The notes below the pieces were generated by a model, which ran no database searches, was not told the DNA's origin, and saw nothing but the letters and a program-made list of their open reading frames with translations. A stretch of 64,000 bases of DNA from Porticoccus sp965660005 (GTDB lineage Bacteria > Pseudomonadota > Gammaproteobacteria > Pseudomonadales > Porticoccaceae), in NCBI RefSeq assembly GCF_965660005.1, contig NZ_CBFHYF010000001.1, positions 77,950 through 141,949 of the forward strand. Direction: 5' to 3'. The stretch's first letter is position 1. Every line of letters begins with the position of its first letter. Both the position numbers and the translations under genes were made by a program. This document shows, piece by piece, positions 25,887-35,029 of this stretch.

Positions 25887-27377
25887 CTACTCGATATCAG
25901 CCCATTGGGATACCGGCGTATTGGCAACCGAGCGCGCCTGGTAGGCTGCCAGTAACTGCCGACAAACCTCTTTGCGGTTTATGCCAGCTGACATCAATTG
26001 AGTAAATTGGGCCAACTGCCAACTCGCACCATTCACACCGGTTGATAATCTGTGCTCGATGATCTTCAGCCACTTCCGGCATTCCTCTCCCTCGACCCCG
26101 ATACTGGCGAAACCCTCTTCCGCAGTGGGCAACAGCTTGCTCAATACACTGGCCAGTGATTGCTCATGCAAACCATTTTGTCGCGCATTTGGCCATAGTA
26201 ACTGCGCTTGCAGACCATCCTTTGCCGCCCGATAAAAGTTCTCCTCGGCATAGGCAAACGGCAGTGCCGACAACAAGGGTTCCAGCTGATCGGCCAGCCC
26301 CTCGGCAAGCCCGATAAACAGTGCCGCATTTGCTGCCATATCCAGTGGCGTTGGTCCCGCCGGCAGTGCTCTCATCTCTATCCTCAAATGAGCATCCCCC
26401 TCGGGATCAAAAATTGGCCGGTTCCAGGACCAGATGGTCCTGTCATGCAAACAAAGCTCCTCAAGTGACGGTATGCCACCGCCTGCCACCACGGCCCGGG
26501 GATCTTCCGCACTGACCAGCGGCATCAGAGGTTTATAGAGTTGCACCATTTCCCTGAACAATTCCAAAGCGTTCCCGCGCAACCAGCCATGGCCAAAACT
26601 GACACGGGCAGGCTTGTTCCAGCCATCATTCACGGCTGCAGGATCATCGATGGACTGTCTGAAGAGCGGGACCCGGGTTTCGTGCCAGAGACGGTGTCCC
26701 AGCAGGAGTGGCGAGTTGGCGGCGACACCAACCATCAAGGGAGTAATTAACTGGATAGCGTTCCACAACCTGCCAAACCGGGCGGGATCGGTGCGGTAGT
26801 GCAACTGAAAGGACGTACAGGCACCCTCCAGTGTCACATCACCGTGAACCAGATGAATCGGATCCGGGCCGTCAATATTAATGCCGAAAGCATCGGCCCG
26901 AGATTTTCGAATGGCTTCAGCGAGAACCTGATAACGAGGCTCATCTGTCATCACAGCTTCGCCAAAATGATGGGGTCCAAGCGTGGTCAGAATGCCGATA
27001 GGGATGACACCGCCACCCTCTTCACTCAACAGGGCCTGCAAATTCGTCATGATTTCCAGCATCTGCTTTTCGATTGCAGAAAATGGCTGACCCATCGCAG
27101 ACACGGGGGAAAGATTAAACTCGAGGTTGTAGCGGTTCAGTTCAAGCGTCAGCCTGGGGTCGCCAGCTTGCGCCTGAACTTCCAGATTGCGCAGGAGCGG
27201 CCCACCCTCCCCGTCGACCAGATACAACTCCAGTTCTGCACCAATACTGGCATTGCCCTGACCAAATCCTGGCCGGGCCAGGAGACTATCCAGTGCATCG
27301 AGGCAGTGATGCAATTTTTCTTCAAACCGCTTGAAATCAGCGGGAGTAAAACTGGTTTTCTCAATGGATTGACCCAT
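25887..27377 (-). CDS. glutamate-cysteine ligase-like enzyme (GCS2 family)
   Basis: ATP-dependent carboxylate-amine ligase of the glutamine synthetase fold (GCS2 / YbdK-related group), 496 residues. Recognisable are the GAELELYLVD metal-binding motif near residue 47, LELNRYNLEFNLSP, PRYQVLAEAIR, the substrate loop INIDGPDPIHLVHGDVTLEGACTSFQLHY, and the VAANSPLLLGHRLWHETRVPLF segment, with the WNRPIFD and HLRIEMRALPAGPT motifs further on. The glutamate site is intact; whether the amine is cysteine is not shown. It lies 73 bases after a GltB-like gene and directly before the aspartoacylase-like gene. Confidence 0.85.
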   Translation of the reverse strand: MGQSIEKTSFTPADFKRFEEKLHHCLDALDSLLARPGFGQGNASIGAELELYLVDGEGGPLLRNLEVQAQAGDPRLTLELNRYNLEFNLSPVSAMGQPFSAIEKQMLEIMTNLQALLSEEGGGVIPIGILTTLGPHHFGEAVMTDEPRYQVLAEAIRKSRADAFGINIDGPDPIHLVHGDVTLEGACTSFQLHYRTDPARFGRLWNAIQLITPLMVGVAANSPLLLGHRLWHETRVPLFRQSIDDPAAVNDGWNKPARVSFGHGWLRGNALELFREMVQLYKPLMPLVSAEDPRAVVAGGGIPSLEELCLHDRTIWSWNRPIFDPEGDAHLRIEMRALPAGPTPLDMAANAALFIGLAEGLADQLEPLLSALPFAYAEENFYRAAKDGLQAQLLWPNARQNGLHEQSLASVLSKLLPTAEEGFASIGVEGEECRKWLKIIEHRLSTGVNGASWQLAQFTQLMSAGINRKEVCRQLLAAYQARSVANTPVSQWADIE

Positions 27378-27450
27378 TCAACATACCCCCTGCCATTCCA
27401 ACTGACGGCCCAGCTGACTGATCGGTTTCACCTCTGACACCGCGGCGGGG

Positions 27451-28983
27451 TCATTGCTCAATATTTCCCGGTGGAAATAACATCGCACCCGTTTGTACCG
27501 ATGGATAAAGGGTTTCAAGACTTTCCGAGCGACCGGAGCTGGTCGCCATTCTGGCATGGTGACGGCGCAGCTGTCGGGGCTCAAAAACACCACAGGAATG
27601 AGCGATCATTCCAACATCATAGGTCATATTCGCCACATAATTTGCTACCCGCTCGGACTTCAGCGTTGGATCCAGTCCACGCTGCAGTTTCGGATCATGG
27701 GTAGTAACGCCCGTGGGACAGATATTTTTATTGCACTGCATGGCCTGAATACAACCCAGAGAAAACATGAAACCACGCCCGGAGTTGACAAAATCCGCAC
27801 CCATGCAGAGAGCCCATGCCACACTGGAAGGGACAATCAGTTTTCCCGACGCAATCACCTTGATACGCGCTTTGAGGCCATAGCCGCACAGCAAATCCAC
27901 AACAGCCGGCAAACTCTCCCGAATGGGCAACCCCATATAGTCCATTAGTGCCTGGGGAGCAGCACCTGAACCACCCTCAGCACCGTCTATGGTGATAAAG
28001 TCGGGCGCCGTTTCAATGCCTCGCTCCAGTATCAGCTTGAACAGGTCTTCCAGCCACAGGGTATCGCCAATAACCGTTTTAAATCCGACGGGTTTGCCCG
28101 TCACCCTGCGCACCTGATCAGTCATATCCAGCAGGCTTGCAGCGTTGGTAATTTCCAGATGCCGGTTCGGGCTGATCGCATCCTCGCCTACTGAAATGGC
28201 CCGGATGAGCGCAATCTCCTCAGTGACCTTGGCACCGGGCAGGATTCCGCCCTTGCCCGGCTTGGCACCCTGGCTGAGCTTGATCTCAAACATTTTGACC
28301 TCCGGATGAGCGGCAACACCAGCCAACCTCTCTTCACTGAGTCGTCCCTGCTCATCCCGAATACCGAATTTCGCCGTGCCAATCTGAAAAACAATATCGC
28401 AGCCACCTTCAAGGTGGTAAGAGGATAACCCCCCTTCGCCGGTATTTAACCAGCAGCCGGCTTTAGCCGCACCGCGCGATAAGGCCTGCAAGGCAGGTTT
28501 CGACAGTGCTCCATAGCTCAGACCGGAAATGTTCAGAATGGAGACTGTTGTAAACGGTTTTTCACAATAGGGGCCGATGGTAATGGGACTGGGGGCCACC
28601 GCATCCTCGCCACGCGTAGGATAGGCACAGTTAACAAAAAATATTGAACCTAGCGGGCGCAGATCGCGGGTTGAGCCGAAGGCAAGGGTTCGATCCACAT
28701 CCTTCGAGGCCCGATAGACCCAGGCACGCTCTGCCCGGTTGAAAGGCATTTCCTCGCGATCCATGGCATAGAAATATTGTCGAAGAAATTCACCCATGTG
28801 TTCAAACAGGTAACGGAAGCGACCAACAACGGGATAGTTCCGGCGAACCGCGTGCTTCGTCTGAGTGATATCAATGATATAAAACACTAACAGCGTGAGT
28901 ATCACCAGGCCAAAGGAAATCACAAAAATGGCGGCCAGAGAATTCAGCGTGAAGGAAACCCAACCTGACATGACTGATTCCAT
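27451..28983 (-). CDS. FMN-binding glutamate synthase-family protein
   Basis: Membrane-anchored member of the GltB-domain family (glutamate synthase FMN domain, DUF-like stand-alone forms), 510 residues. It starts with one membrane span (SLAAIFVISFGLVILTLLVFYIIDI), then the TIM-barrel FMN domain: NISGLSYGALSKPALQALSRGAAKAGCWLNTGEGGLS, KLSQGAKPGKGGILPGAKV, GEDAISPNRHLEI, DFITIDGAEGGSGAAPQALMDYMGLPIRE, and a Cys cluster CIQAMQCNKNICPTG as in the 3Fe-4S region of GltB. The glutaminase domain of classic glutamate synthase is absent. Function in vivo is not established. First gene of the reverse run that includes the GCS2 and aspartoacylase-like genes. Confidence 0.85.
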   Translation of the reverse strand: MESVMSGWVSFTLNSLAAIFVISFGLVILTLLVFYIIDITQTKHAVRRNYPVVGRFRYLFEHMGEFLRQYFYAMDREEMPFNRAERAWVYRASKDVDRTLAFGSTRDLRPLGSIFFVNCAYPTRGEDAVAPSPITIGPYCEKPFTTVSILNISGLSYGALSKPALQALSRGAAKAGCWLNTGEGGLSSYHLEGGCDIVFQIGTAKFGIRDEQGRLSEERLAGVAAHPEVKMFEIKLSQGAKPGKGGILPGAKVTEEIALIRAISVGEDAISPNRHLEITNAASLLDMTDQVRRVTGKPVGFKTVIGDTLWLEDLFKLILERGIETAPDFITIDGAEGGSGAAPQALMDYMGLPIRESLPAVVDLLCGYGLKARIKVIASGKLIVPSSVAWALCMGADFVNSGRGFMFSLGCIQAMQCNKNICPTGVTTHDPKLQRGLDPTLKSERVANYVANMTYDVGMIAHSCGVFEPRQLRRHHARMATSSGRSESLETLYPSVQTGAMLFPPGNIEQ

Positions 28984-29022
28984 ATTTTATTTTGACCTGC
29001 TTTAAACGCGCACAAGATCCTA

Positions 29023-29039
29023 GAGATTAGAATAATCTC
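29023..29039. promoter_or_regulatory. inverted repeat upstream of the GltB-like gene
   Basis: Perfect dyad with 7-base arms GAGATTA and TAATCTC separated by GAA. It lies 40 bases before the start of the reverse-strand GltB-like gene and 113 bases before the forward DUF2062 gene, in the divergent intergenic region, so it may be an operator for either. No clear sigma-70 promoter overlaps it. Confidence 0.35.
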
Positions 29040-29151
29040 ACTGATCTGAACATGGTACGCTGACAGAAACAACTACCCGGTTGATCTGACCAGTAGTCTC
29101 CCGAACGAAAACTGATCATAATTCGCGCCCGCACTCCATCAATCAGGACTT

Positions 29152-29706
29152 ATGCCAAAAAAGATTTTACGTCGCTTCCTGCCGGATCCACACAAGATTC
29201 TTCACGTGCGGCCCCTTCGCTGGATGGGGCCGTTACAGAGGGATCCCAATCTGTTTCATATCAACCGGGCCTCCATTTCGACCTCTTTTTTTATCGGACT
29301 TTTTTGTGCTTTCCTGCCAATTCCGGGCCAAACTCTGGTAGCTGCGCTATTGGCATTGATTCTCCGCAGCAATCTGCCGCTGGCAGTGGCACTGATCTGG
29401 ATCAGCAATCCGTTGACGATCACCCCGATGTTTTTATCTGCTTACGGCGTGGGTGCCTGGCTGCTGGGCCAAAGAGAATCTCACCTTGTTATTGAGTTAA
29501 GCTGGGATTGGGCGATCGCACAGAGTAGTCGAATCTGGTTGCCATTGTTGACCGGTAGTCTGATCTGCGGCTTAACAAGTGGCATCATTGGCTATCTGGC
29601 CATTTTCAATCTGTGGCGATGGCAGGTAATCAGAAATTGGGACCGTCGCCAGAAGAAACGCCTGGGACACGCAGCGGCCCTATTGAGTCGGAGGGGTAAA
29701 CCCTAA
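29152..29706 (+). CDS. DUF2062 family membrane protein
   Basis: Small inner-membrane protein, 184 residues, of the DUF2062 family. The N-terminal PLRWMGPLQRDPNLFHINRASIS leads into hydrophobic segments (FFIGLFCAFLPIPGQTLVAALLALIL; PLAVALIWISNPLTITPMFLSAYGVGAWLLG) and a third span near 145-170, then a basic tail (RRQKKRLGHAA). The P-x-P-x-Q-T and ISNP motifs are typical. Function unknown in this family. It is alone on the forward strand between two reverse operons; its stop is 14 bases from that of lolE. Confidence 0.88.
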   Translation: MPKKILRRFLPDPHKILHVRPLRWMGPLQRDPNLFHINRASISTSFFIGLFCAFLPIPGQTLVAALLALILRSNLPLAVALIWISNPLTITPMFLSAYGVGAWLLGQRESHLVIELSWDWAIAQSSRIWLPLLTGSLICGLTSGIIGYLAIFNLWRWQVIRNWDRRQKKRLGHAAALLSRRGKP

Positions 29707-29720
29707 CCGATAGCAGGCGA

Positions 29721-30956
29721 TCACTCATATCTCAGGACTTCTGCAGGGCGGGTATTAGATGCACGGATGGCGGGATACAAGGTTGCCAGAAAATTCAACG
29801 CCAATGCCACCACGATAATCATCACGACATCGTGCCAGAGCAACGCCGAGGGAAGATAGTCAAGCGGATAGATTTCCGAGTTGAGTAACGGGCGACCCAT
29901 CAATGATTCAAGCCACCGGGCTGCCGCCGTAATATTCAGGGCTCCGGCCACTCCCAACAGCACGCCCAGCAGGGTACCAAACAATCCGATCAGTGCGCCC
30001 TGGGTGAGAAAAACTGCAACAATTTCATGCCGGACAAACCCCTGTGTTTTGAGGATCGCAATCTCGGCACGCTTGTCGATCACGGTCATCATCAACATTG
30101 AAATTACATTGAAAACAGCGATGGCAATGATCAGAAAAACCAGCAGGGAAACCAGATTTCGGGACATTTTTATGGCTTGATAGAGATTGCCATGGGTTTG
30201 TATCCAATCGGAAAACCGGTAACCGAGTGGCAGCACCTGCAACAGATCATAGCCGGTCTGGCGAGCCTGGAAGACATCGACCACTCTCACCTGCAATCCC
30301 TGAGCCCGATCAGCATGCCCCGCCAGTTTGGATACTACTTCGAGACCGGCCAGCACCAGACTCTGATCAGCAGCCGTATGGGTATCGAAGGTACCGAGCA
30401 ACGTAAACGTGGCTATTCTGGGCGCCTGCTGTCGCCCATTTCCACCGGCTGACGGAACCAGCAATGTCACTCGATCACCTGTGGACAACGACAGTTTTTC
30501 GGCAACCCCACCCGCCATCAAAAGTCCATTGGAATGATCAGCCAGCCGCATCATCAGCTCAGAGGCAACGAACATACCCATGAACGGAGCAGCCAGGGAC
30601 GGCTCCAGCCCCATCACTTCTACGGGTCTTGTTTTGCCGCGGTGCGTCAACATCCCCTCCAACCGGGTAAACGGCATCACCGCACGAACATTCGGCTGCT
30701 GCTCCAGAATTTGATGCAATTTGTCAGTCTGCTGCACACCCTGCTCATTGGATAATCGTATGTGAGGCACCGCTGCGAGAATACGTGACTCCATCTCCCG
30801 GTCGAATCCATTCATCACTGAGATCACCACTACCAGCAGGGCAACACCCATCACCAGCCCCAGGATAGCCAACAGCGAAATAAACGACACCATCCGGCTG
30901 CCAGTGCCGGAGGTGAAATTACGCAGCCCGATAAAGAGCGTTAAAGGTCTGAACAC
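29721..30956 (-). CDS. lolE: lipoprotein-releasing system permease LolE
   Basis: Transmembrane subunit of the LolCDE ABC transporter that lifts mature outer-membrane lipoproteins from the inner membrane to LolA. The 411 residues start with FIGLRNFTSGTGSRMVSFISLLAILGLVMGVALLVVVISVMNGFDREMESRIL, the LolC/E signature, followed by a periplasmic domain (~60-260) and three C-terminal spans ending in PAIRASNTRPAEVLRYE. It follows lolD by 6 bases. Named LolE because it is downstream of lolD; lolC is upstream. The two are paralogues of similar length. Confidence 0.93.
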   Translation of the reverse strand: MFRPLTLFIGLRNFTSGTGSRMVSFISLLAILGLVMGVALLVVVISVMNGFDREMESRILAAVPHIRLSNEQGVQQTDKLHQILEQQPNVRAVMPFTRLEGMLTHRGKTRPVEVMGLEPSLAAPFMGMFVASELMMRLADHSNGLLMAGGVAEKLSLSTGDRVTLLVPSAGGNGRQQAPRIATFTLLGTFDTHTAADQSLVLAGLEVVSKLAGHADRAQGLQVRVVDVFQARQTGYDLLQVLPLGYRFSDWIQTHGNLYQAIKMSRNLVSLLVFLIIAIAVFNVISMLMMTVIDKRAEIAILKTQGFVRHEIVAVFLTQGALIGLFGTLLGVLLGVAGALNITAAARWLESLMGRPLLNSEIYPLDYLPSALLWHDVVMIIVVALALNFLATLYPAIRASNTRPAEVLRYE

Positions 30957-30962
30957 GGCCGG

Positions 30963-31682
30963 CTACAACTCCTGAGCCATGGAGCGAGATTCAGTGACAT
31001 CAGTCAGGCAACCTTCTGTGAGGGAGAGGACCCGATCCATCCGGGACGCCACCTCGGCATCGTGGGTGACCACGACAAAACTGATTGCCAGATCCCGGTT
31101 TAATGACATCAACAATTCCAGTACCGTTTCTGCTGTGACAGGATCAAGGTTACCGGTTGGTTCGTCCATCAGCACACAGGCCGGTTTTCTCACAAGAGCG
31201 CGCGCAATGGCGACTCTCTGCCGCTCACCCCCGGATAACTCTGAGGGCTTGTGATCACAACGCGATCCCAGCCCGACCCTATCGAGCATATCCCGTGCCT
31301 GCGTTTTTGCTTCGGCAACCGGTATTTTTGCCACCAGCAGCGGCATGGCCACATTTTCGAGTGCACTGAATTCCCCCAGCAGATGATGAAACTGGTAGAC
31401 GAATCCCAGGTGCTGATTGCGCCATCGAGCACGTTTTGATTCATTCATCGGCTTCAGCGCAGCACCCATCACATTGACAAAACCCTCGTCCGGATCATCC
31501 AGCCCACCCAGGAGGTTCAGGAGCGTGGTTTTTCCGGAACCGGATGTGCCGATTATCGCGATCCTCTCGCCACTGTGAACCTCCAGCGACAACCCCTTTA
31601 ACACATCAATGCGCTCTGCACCCTGACAATAGTGTCTGGAGAGGTTGCCACAATGCATCACTGCAGTTGAATCAGTGGTCAT
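30963..31682 (-). CDS. lolD: lipoprotein-releasing system ATPase LolD
   Basis: ATP-binding subunit of LolCDE. The 239 residues have Walker A (GTSGSGKTTLLNLLGGLD), Q-loop FVYQFHHLLGEFSALENVAMPLL (the LolD-specific HHLL-EF-A-EN motif), signature LSGGERQRVAIARALV and Walker B CVLMDEPTGNLD. It overlaps lolC's stop by about 11 bases and is followed by lolE after 6 bases, so the three are one operon. Confidence 0.95.
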   Translation of the reverse strand: MTTDSTAVMHCGNLSRHYCQGAERIDVLKGLSLEVHSGERIAIIGTSGSGKTTLLNLLGGLDDPDEGFVNVMGAALKPMNESKRARWRNQHLGFVYQFHHLLGEFSALENVAMPLLVAKIPVAEAKTQARDMLDRVGLGSRCDHKPSELSGGERQRVAIARALVRKPACVLMDEPTGNLDPVTAETVLELLMSLNRDLAISFVVVTHDAEVASRMDRVLSLTEGCLTDVTESRSMAQEL

Positions 31683-32916
31683 AACGCAAGGCCTCCGCCG
31701 GTAAGATTTGTCCCGCTCGGTATGACGGATAAAGTGTGGCCAGAAGGCTCAATCCAAAACCGAGCCCGCTTATGATCACGACATCCGGCCACAATAACCT
31801 GGAGGGTAACTGGCTGATGAAATATACATCCGGGTCAAATACACTGAAGCCGGCTGCATATTCAAGCCAATGGACGATGTCGCCAATCCACAGGGCAAGC
31901 AAACTGCCCGCCACCACACCGCAAAGTACTCCAAGAAAGCCGACAGCGCTTCCCTGCACCATAAAAATCCGTGAAATTGTTCCAGCCTCGACACCCAGAG
32001 TTCGCAGCACTGCGATATCCTGGCGTTTATCAGCCACCATCAAAATCAGGCTGGCGATAATATTAAAAGCCGCGACCGCAATAATGGCCGCCAACAGCAA
32101 TCCAACCACCTTTTTCTCCAGCTCTATCGCCTGGAATAAATTGCCCATGTCCTCAGTCCAGGCTTTGGCCTTGAAAGCAGAATCAATTTTGTCAGTCAAT
32201 GTGGCAACTATTTCACTTGCATCAAAAGGATCGGCAAGTCGAAGTCTCACACCTGTAACTGTATCACGGGTGCGAAACAGCTTCTGGGCATCGCGATAAT
32301 GAACAAATGCGAGCCCGGTATCCACCTGCGCACCCGCCTGGAAAACACCAAATACGCGAAACCGTTTATAGCGGGGGAAAATACCCGCCGGGGTCACATT
32401 CAACTCAGGCAACGACAGGACCACAGCATCTCCCCGAATGACCCCAAGCGACCGGGCAAGGAGGTTGCCGATAACGATGCCATACTCCCCCGGCTGAAGT
32501 AACGCCATCTCACCAACCACCATATGCTCACTGATCGGGCTGACTGAGTGCTCCAAAAGCGGGTCTATGCCCTGTACCAGAACACCTTGCCCCTGGGCAT
32601 CTGAAGACAACAGGCCGTAACCCTCGACGTAGGGAGCAAATGCCTCAACACCTTTAACAAGGGCTGCATCAGCACCCAATTGCTGCCAGTTACTGACACC
32701 GGCTTCATTGAATATTGCTGTATGGGCCACTACATTGAGAATTCGCTGCCTGATTTCACGATCGAAACCGTTCATTACCGAAAGTACCAGAATAAGTGCC
32801 GCCACACCCAGGGCCATGGCGATAAAAGAAAGCAGGGATATAAAGGATACAAAACCATTTTTGCGTCTGCTGCGGATATAGCGCAGACCGATAAAAAGAG
32901 GCAGATTGGTAATCAT
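31672..32916 (-). CDS. lolC: lipoprotein-releasing system permease LolC
   Basis: Transmembrane partner of LolE in lipoprotein release. The 414 residues show LFIGLRYIRSRRKNGFVSFISLLSFIAMALGVAALILVLSVMNGFDREIRQRIL at the N-terminus, a periplasmic domain to about residue 265, and three C-terminal spans with VVGLLLAAIIAVAAFNIIASLILMVADKRQDIAVLRTLG and the terminal YPSYRAGQILPAEALRYDH. It is the first gene of the lolCDE operon on the reverse strand. A hook region for LolA is expected in the periplasmic domain but not pinpointed. Confidence 0.93.
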   Translation of the reverse strand: MITNLPLFIGLRYIRSRRKNGFVSFISLLSFIAMALGVAALILVLSVMNGFDREIRQRILNVVAHTAIFNEAGVSNWQQLGADAALVKGVEAFAPYVEGYGLLSSDAQGQGVLVQGIDPLLEHSVSPISEHMVVGEMALLQPGEYGIVIGNLLARSLGVIRGDAVVLSLPELNVTPAGIFPRYKRFRVFGVFQAGAQVDTGLAFVHYRDAQKLFRTRDTVTGVRLRLADPFDASEIVATLTDKIDSAFKAKAWTEDMGNLFQAIELEKKVVGLLLAAIIAVAAFNIIASLILMVADKRQDIAVLRTLGVEAGTISRIFMVQGSAVGFLGVLCGVVAGSLLALWIGDIVHWLEYAAGFSVFDPDVYFISQLPSRLLWPDVVIISGLGFGLSLLATLYPSYRAGQILPAEALRYDH

Positions 32917-33102
32917 GGGAAGGCATTAAATCGGAATCACTGAAGGCAAACAAGTGAACATTTCAAACCGATGGATAAACCGTTTATTTGATACCCGCCA
33001 ATTTTGCAGTTGCACTTCCTGCATTTCAGCTTACTATAATTGAATCTTACAAAAGCGGCCTCGAACTGCAGGCAACACGCTTGAACTCAAGGGAATTTCA
33101 TC

Positions 33103-33411
33103 ATGAACAAGCTACTGGTACTGCCCTTCCTTGCGATATTGAGCCTGCCGATAGCTGCAGTTGCCGAGCAGGTCATTATTCCCGTCGGGCAACAGTCGTC
33201 AGAAAATCAGGCGATTGAGAAACCGGAGCGGGGCACCAGCAAGGACAGGGTTCGCGCTAAATTTGGCGAGCCCTCAAGCATGAAGCCCGCAGTAGGAGAA
33301 CCGCCGATCTCATCCTGGGAATACCCTGAGTTCAACGTCTATTTTGAATACGAACATGTGCTCCATTCGGTACTCAAGCGCACTGAGCCGGGGAATACCG
33401 CTGCAGAGTGA
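33103..33411 (+). CDS. small exported protein, possible SmpA/BamE-like domain
   Basis: Secreted protein of 102 residues with a signal peptide (MNKLLVLPFLAILSLPIAAVAEQ, cleavage after AVA). The mature part has GTSKDRVRAKFGEPSSMKPAVGEPPISSWEYPEFNVYFEYEHVLHSVLKR: the pattern G-x-S-x-x-x-V-x-x-x-F-G-E-P ... W-x-Y is reminiscent of SmpA/OmlA (BamE) domains, which pair with beta-barrel or periplasmic factors, but no lipobox cysteine is present. Similar Pseudomonas proteins carry the unproven label phosphodiesterase. It stands alone, divergent from lolC and convergent with sthA. Confidence 0.7.
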   Translation: MNKLLVLPFLAILSLPIAAVAEQVIIPVGQQSSENQAIEKPERGTSKDRVRAKFGEPSSMKPAVGEPPISSWEYPEFNVYFEYEHVLHSVLKRTEPGNTAAE

Positions 33412-33460
33412 TTCTGCCCACAATTCTACCCTGTCAAATCCAACAGATTTCCCCGCCCGG

Positions 33461-34882
33461 TCATCCGATTACCAGTTTGCGGGATTCCCGACATAACCGA
33501 TTGATTCCGTTAATGGCAGCAATTCGGTAGGCTTCGGCCATGGTCGGGTAATTGAATGTGGTGCGAATAAAATACTCAATGGTATTCGCATCACCGGGCT
33601 GGTTCATAATGGCCTGACCAATATGAATAATTTCCGATGCCTCGGCACCAAAACAATGCACACCGAGAATTTCCAGTGTTTCCTGATGGAACAACACCTT
33701 TAGCACACCCACTTCCTCTCCGGAAATATGAGCGCGGGCAATATTCTTGAAGTAGGCGCGGCCTATTTCGTAGGGAACCTGCTGTTCGGTGAGCTCGGAC
33801 TCGGTCTTGCCGACAAAACTGATTTCCGGGATTGTCCAGATGCCGGTGGCAACATCTTCAACGTGATATTCGCGCGCTGCACCGCACATATGTGCCGCAG
33901 CAAACCGCCCCTGATCGTAGGCTGCACCTGCCAGTGATGGCCATCCCACCACATCACCAGCTGCGTATATGTGCGGCACCGTGGTCTGATAGTGCCCGTT
34001 GACTTCCAACTGACCGCGCTCATTGACAGCCAGTCCCAACTCATCTAAACCCATGCCTTTGGTATTGCCGGAACGGCCATTGGACCAGAGCAGGGCCTCC
34101 GCGTGAATCCGCTTGCCGGATTTCAGCTCCATGGTGACACCGTTATTACGGGTTTCTATGTGGTCATATTCCTCGTTATGCCGAACGGTGACATTCAGAT
34201 CACGGAGGTGGTAGCTAAGCGCATCAGAAATTTCGTCATCGAGAAACGATAACAGTCCCGAACGACTGTTCACCAGGTCGACACGGGTTTCGAGGCCAGC
34301 AAAAATCGATGCGTACTCACAGCCGATAACCCCCGCACCGTAAATAATAATATTGCGGGGTGTTCTGTTCAGTTTCAGAATGGAATCACTGTCAAAAATA
34401 CAGGGGTGATCAAAATCAACATCTTCGGGATGATAGGGACTTGAACCCGTTGCAATCAGAAAAAATTTTCCCTTGATCGTTTCTTGGGTGTGGTCAGGTT
34501 GTTTGATGGAAATCTGATAAGTATCCGTGAAACTGGCTCGCCCTACATGGAGTTTGATTCGATTGCGGGAATAATCTTTGGTGCGCCCTTCAACCTGTTT
34601 GCGAATGACATCATCGGCCGATTGCATCAGGTCCGGGAATGAGAACCAGCGGGGGTCGCCCACTGCGCGGAACATGGGCATGGTATTGAACTGGACCATG
34701 CGCCGGACCGCATGGCGCAAAGCTTTTGAGGGGATGGTTCCCAGATGGGTACAGTTACCCCCCACCATAGGCCGCTCATCCACCACTGCCACCGACCAGC
34801 CCTGCTTTACGGCCGACATTGCCGCACCCTCACCAGCCGGGCCACTGCCAATTATCACCAGATCATACTGATAATCTGCCAT
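33461..34882 (-). CDS. sthA: soluble pyridine nucleotide transhydrogenase
   Basis: FAD enzyme that moves hydride between NADPH and NAD in the cytoplasm. The 473 residues begin with the FAD Rossmann motif DLVIIGSGPAGEGAAMSAV, then GNCTHLGTIPSKALRHAVRRM: the second redox cysteine of lipoamide dehydrogenases is a threonine here, as expected for SthA. A second nucleotide fold (NIIIYGAGVIGCEYASIFAGL), the PHIYAAGDVVGWPSLAGAAYDQGR motif and the dimerisation domain ending FNYPTMAEAYRIAAINGINRL follow. Monocistronic, with a 147-base gap to ppiD upstream. Confidence 0.95.
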   Translation of the reverse strand: MADYQYDLVIIGSGPAGEGAAMSAVKQGWSVAVVDERPMVGGNCTHLGTIPSKALRHAVRRMVQFNTMPMFRAVGDPRWFSFPDLMQSADDVIRKQVEGRTKDYSRNRIKLHVGRASFTDTYQISIKQPDHTQETIKGKFFLIATGSSPYHPEDVDFDHPCIFDSDSILKLNRTPRNIIIYGAGVIGCEYASIFAGLETRVDLVNSRSGLLSFLDDEISDALSYHLRDLNVTVRHNEEYDHIETRNNGVTMELKSGKRIHAEALLWSNGRSGNTKGMGLDELGLAVNERGQLEVNGHYQTTVPHIYAAGDVVGWPSLAGAAYDQGRFAAAHMCGAAREYHVEDVATGIWTIPEISFVGKTESELTEQQVPYEIGRAYFKNIARAHISGEEVGVLKVLFHQETLEILGVHCFGAEASEIIHIGQAIMNQPGDANTIEYFIRTTFNYPTMAEAYRIAAINGINRLCRESRKLVIG

Positions 34883-35006
34883 GCTTTAAAACTCCATATC
34901 TATCGGTTGTATAGTAGGCACCACATAGTAGCTACTTCATCACAACCCCATGTTCACAACACCTCCAGTGCCACCGTTACAAACCATAGCAAGTGAGACG
35001 AACCTT

Positions 35007-35022
35007 GGTGTATCAATACACC
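35007..35022. other. inverted repeat after ppiD
   Basis: Perfect dyad GGTGTAT-CA-ATACACC, located 8 bases beyond the ppiD stop on the reverse strand and 125 bases upstream of sthA. It could be the hairpin of a weak ppiD terminator or an operator for sthA; no run of T follows in either direction, so the role stays open. Confidence 0.3.
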
Positions 35023-35029
35023 TACCTAT

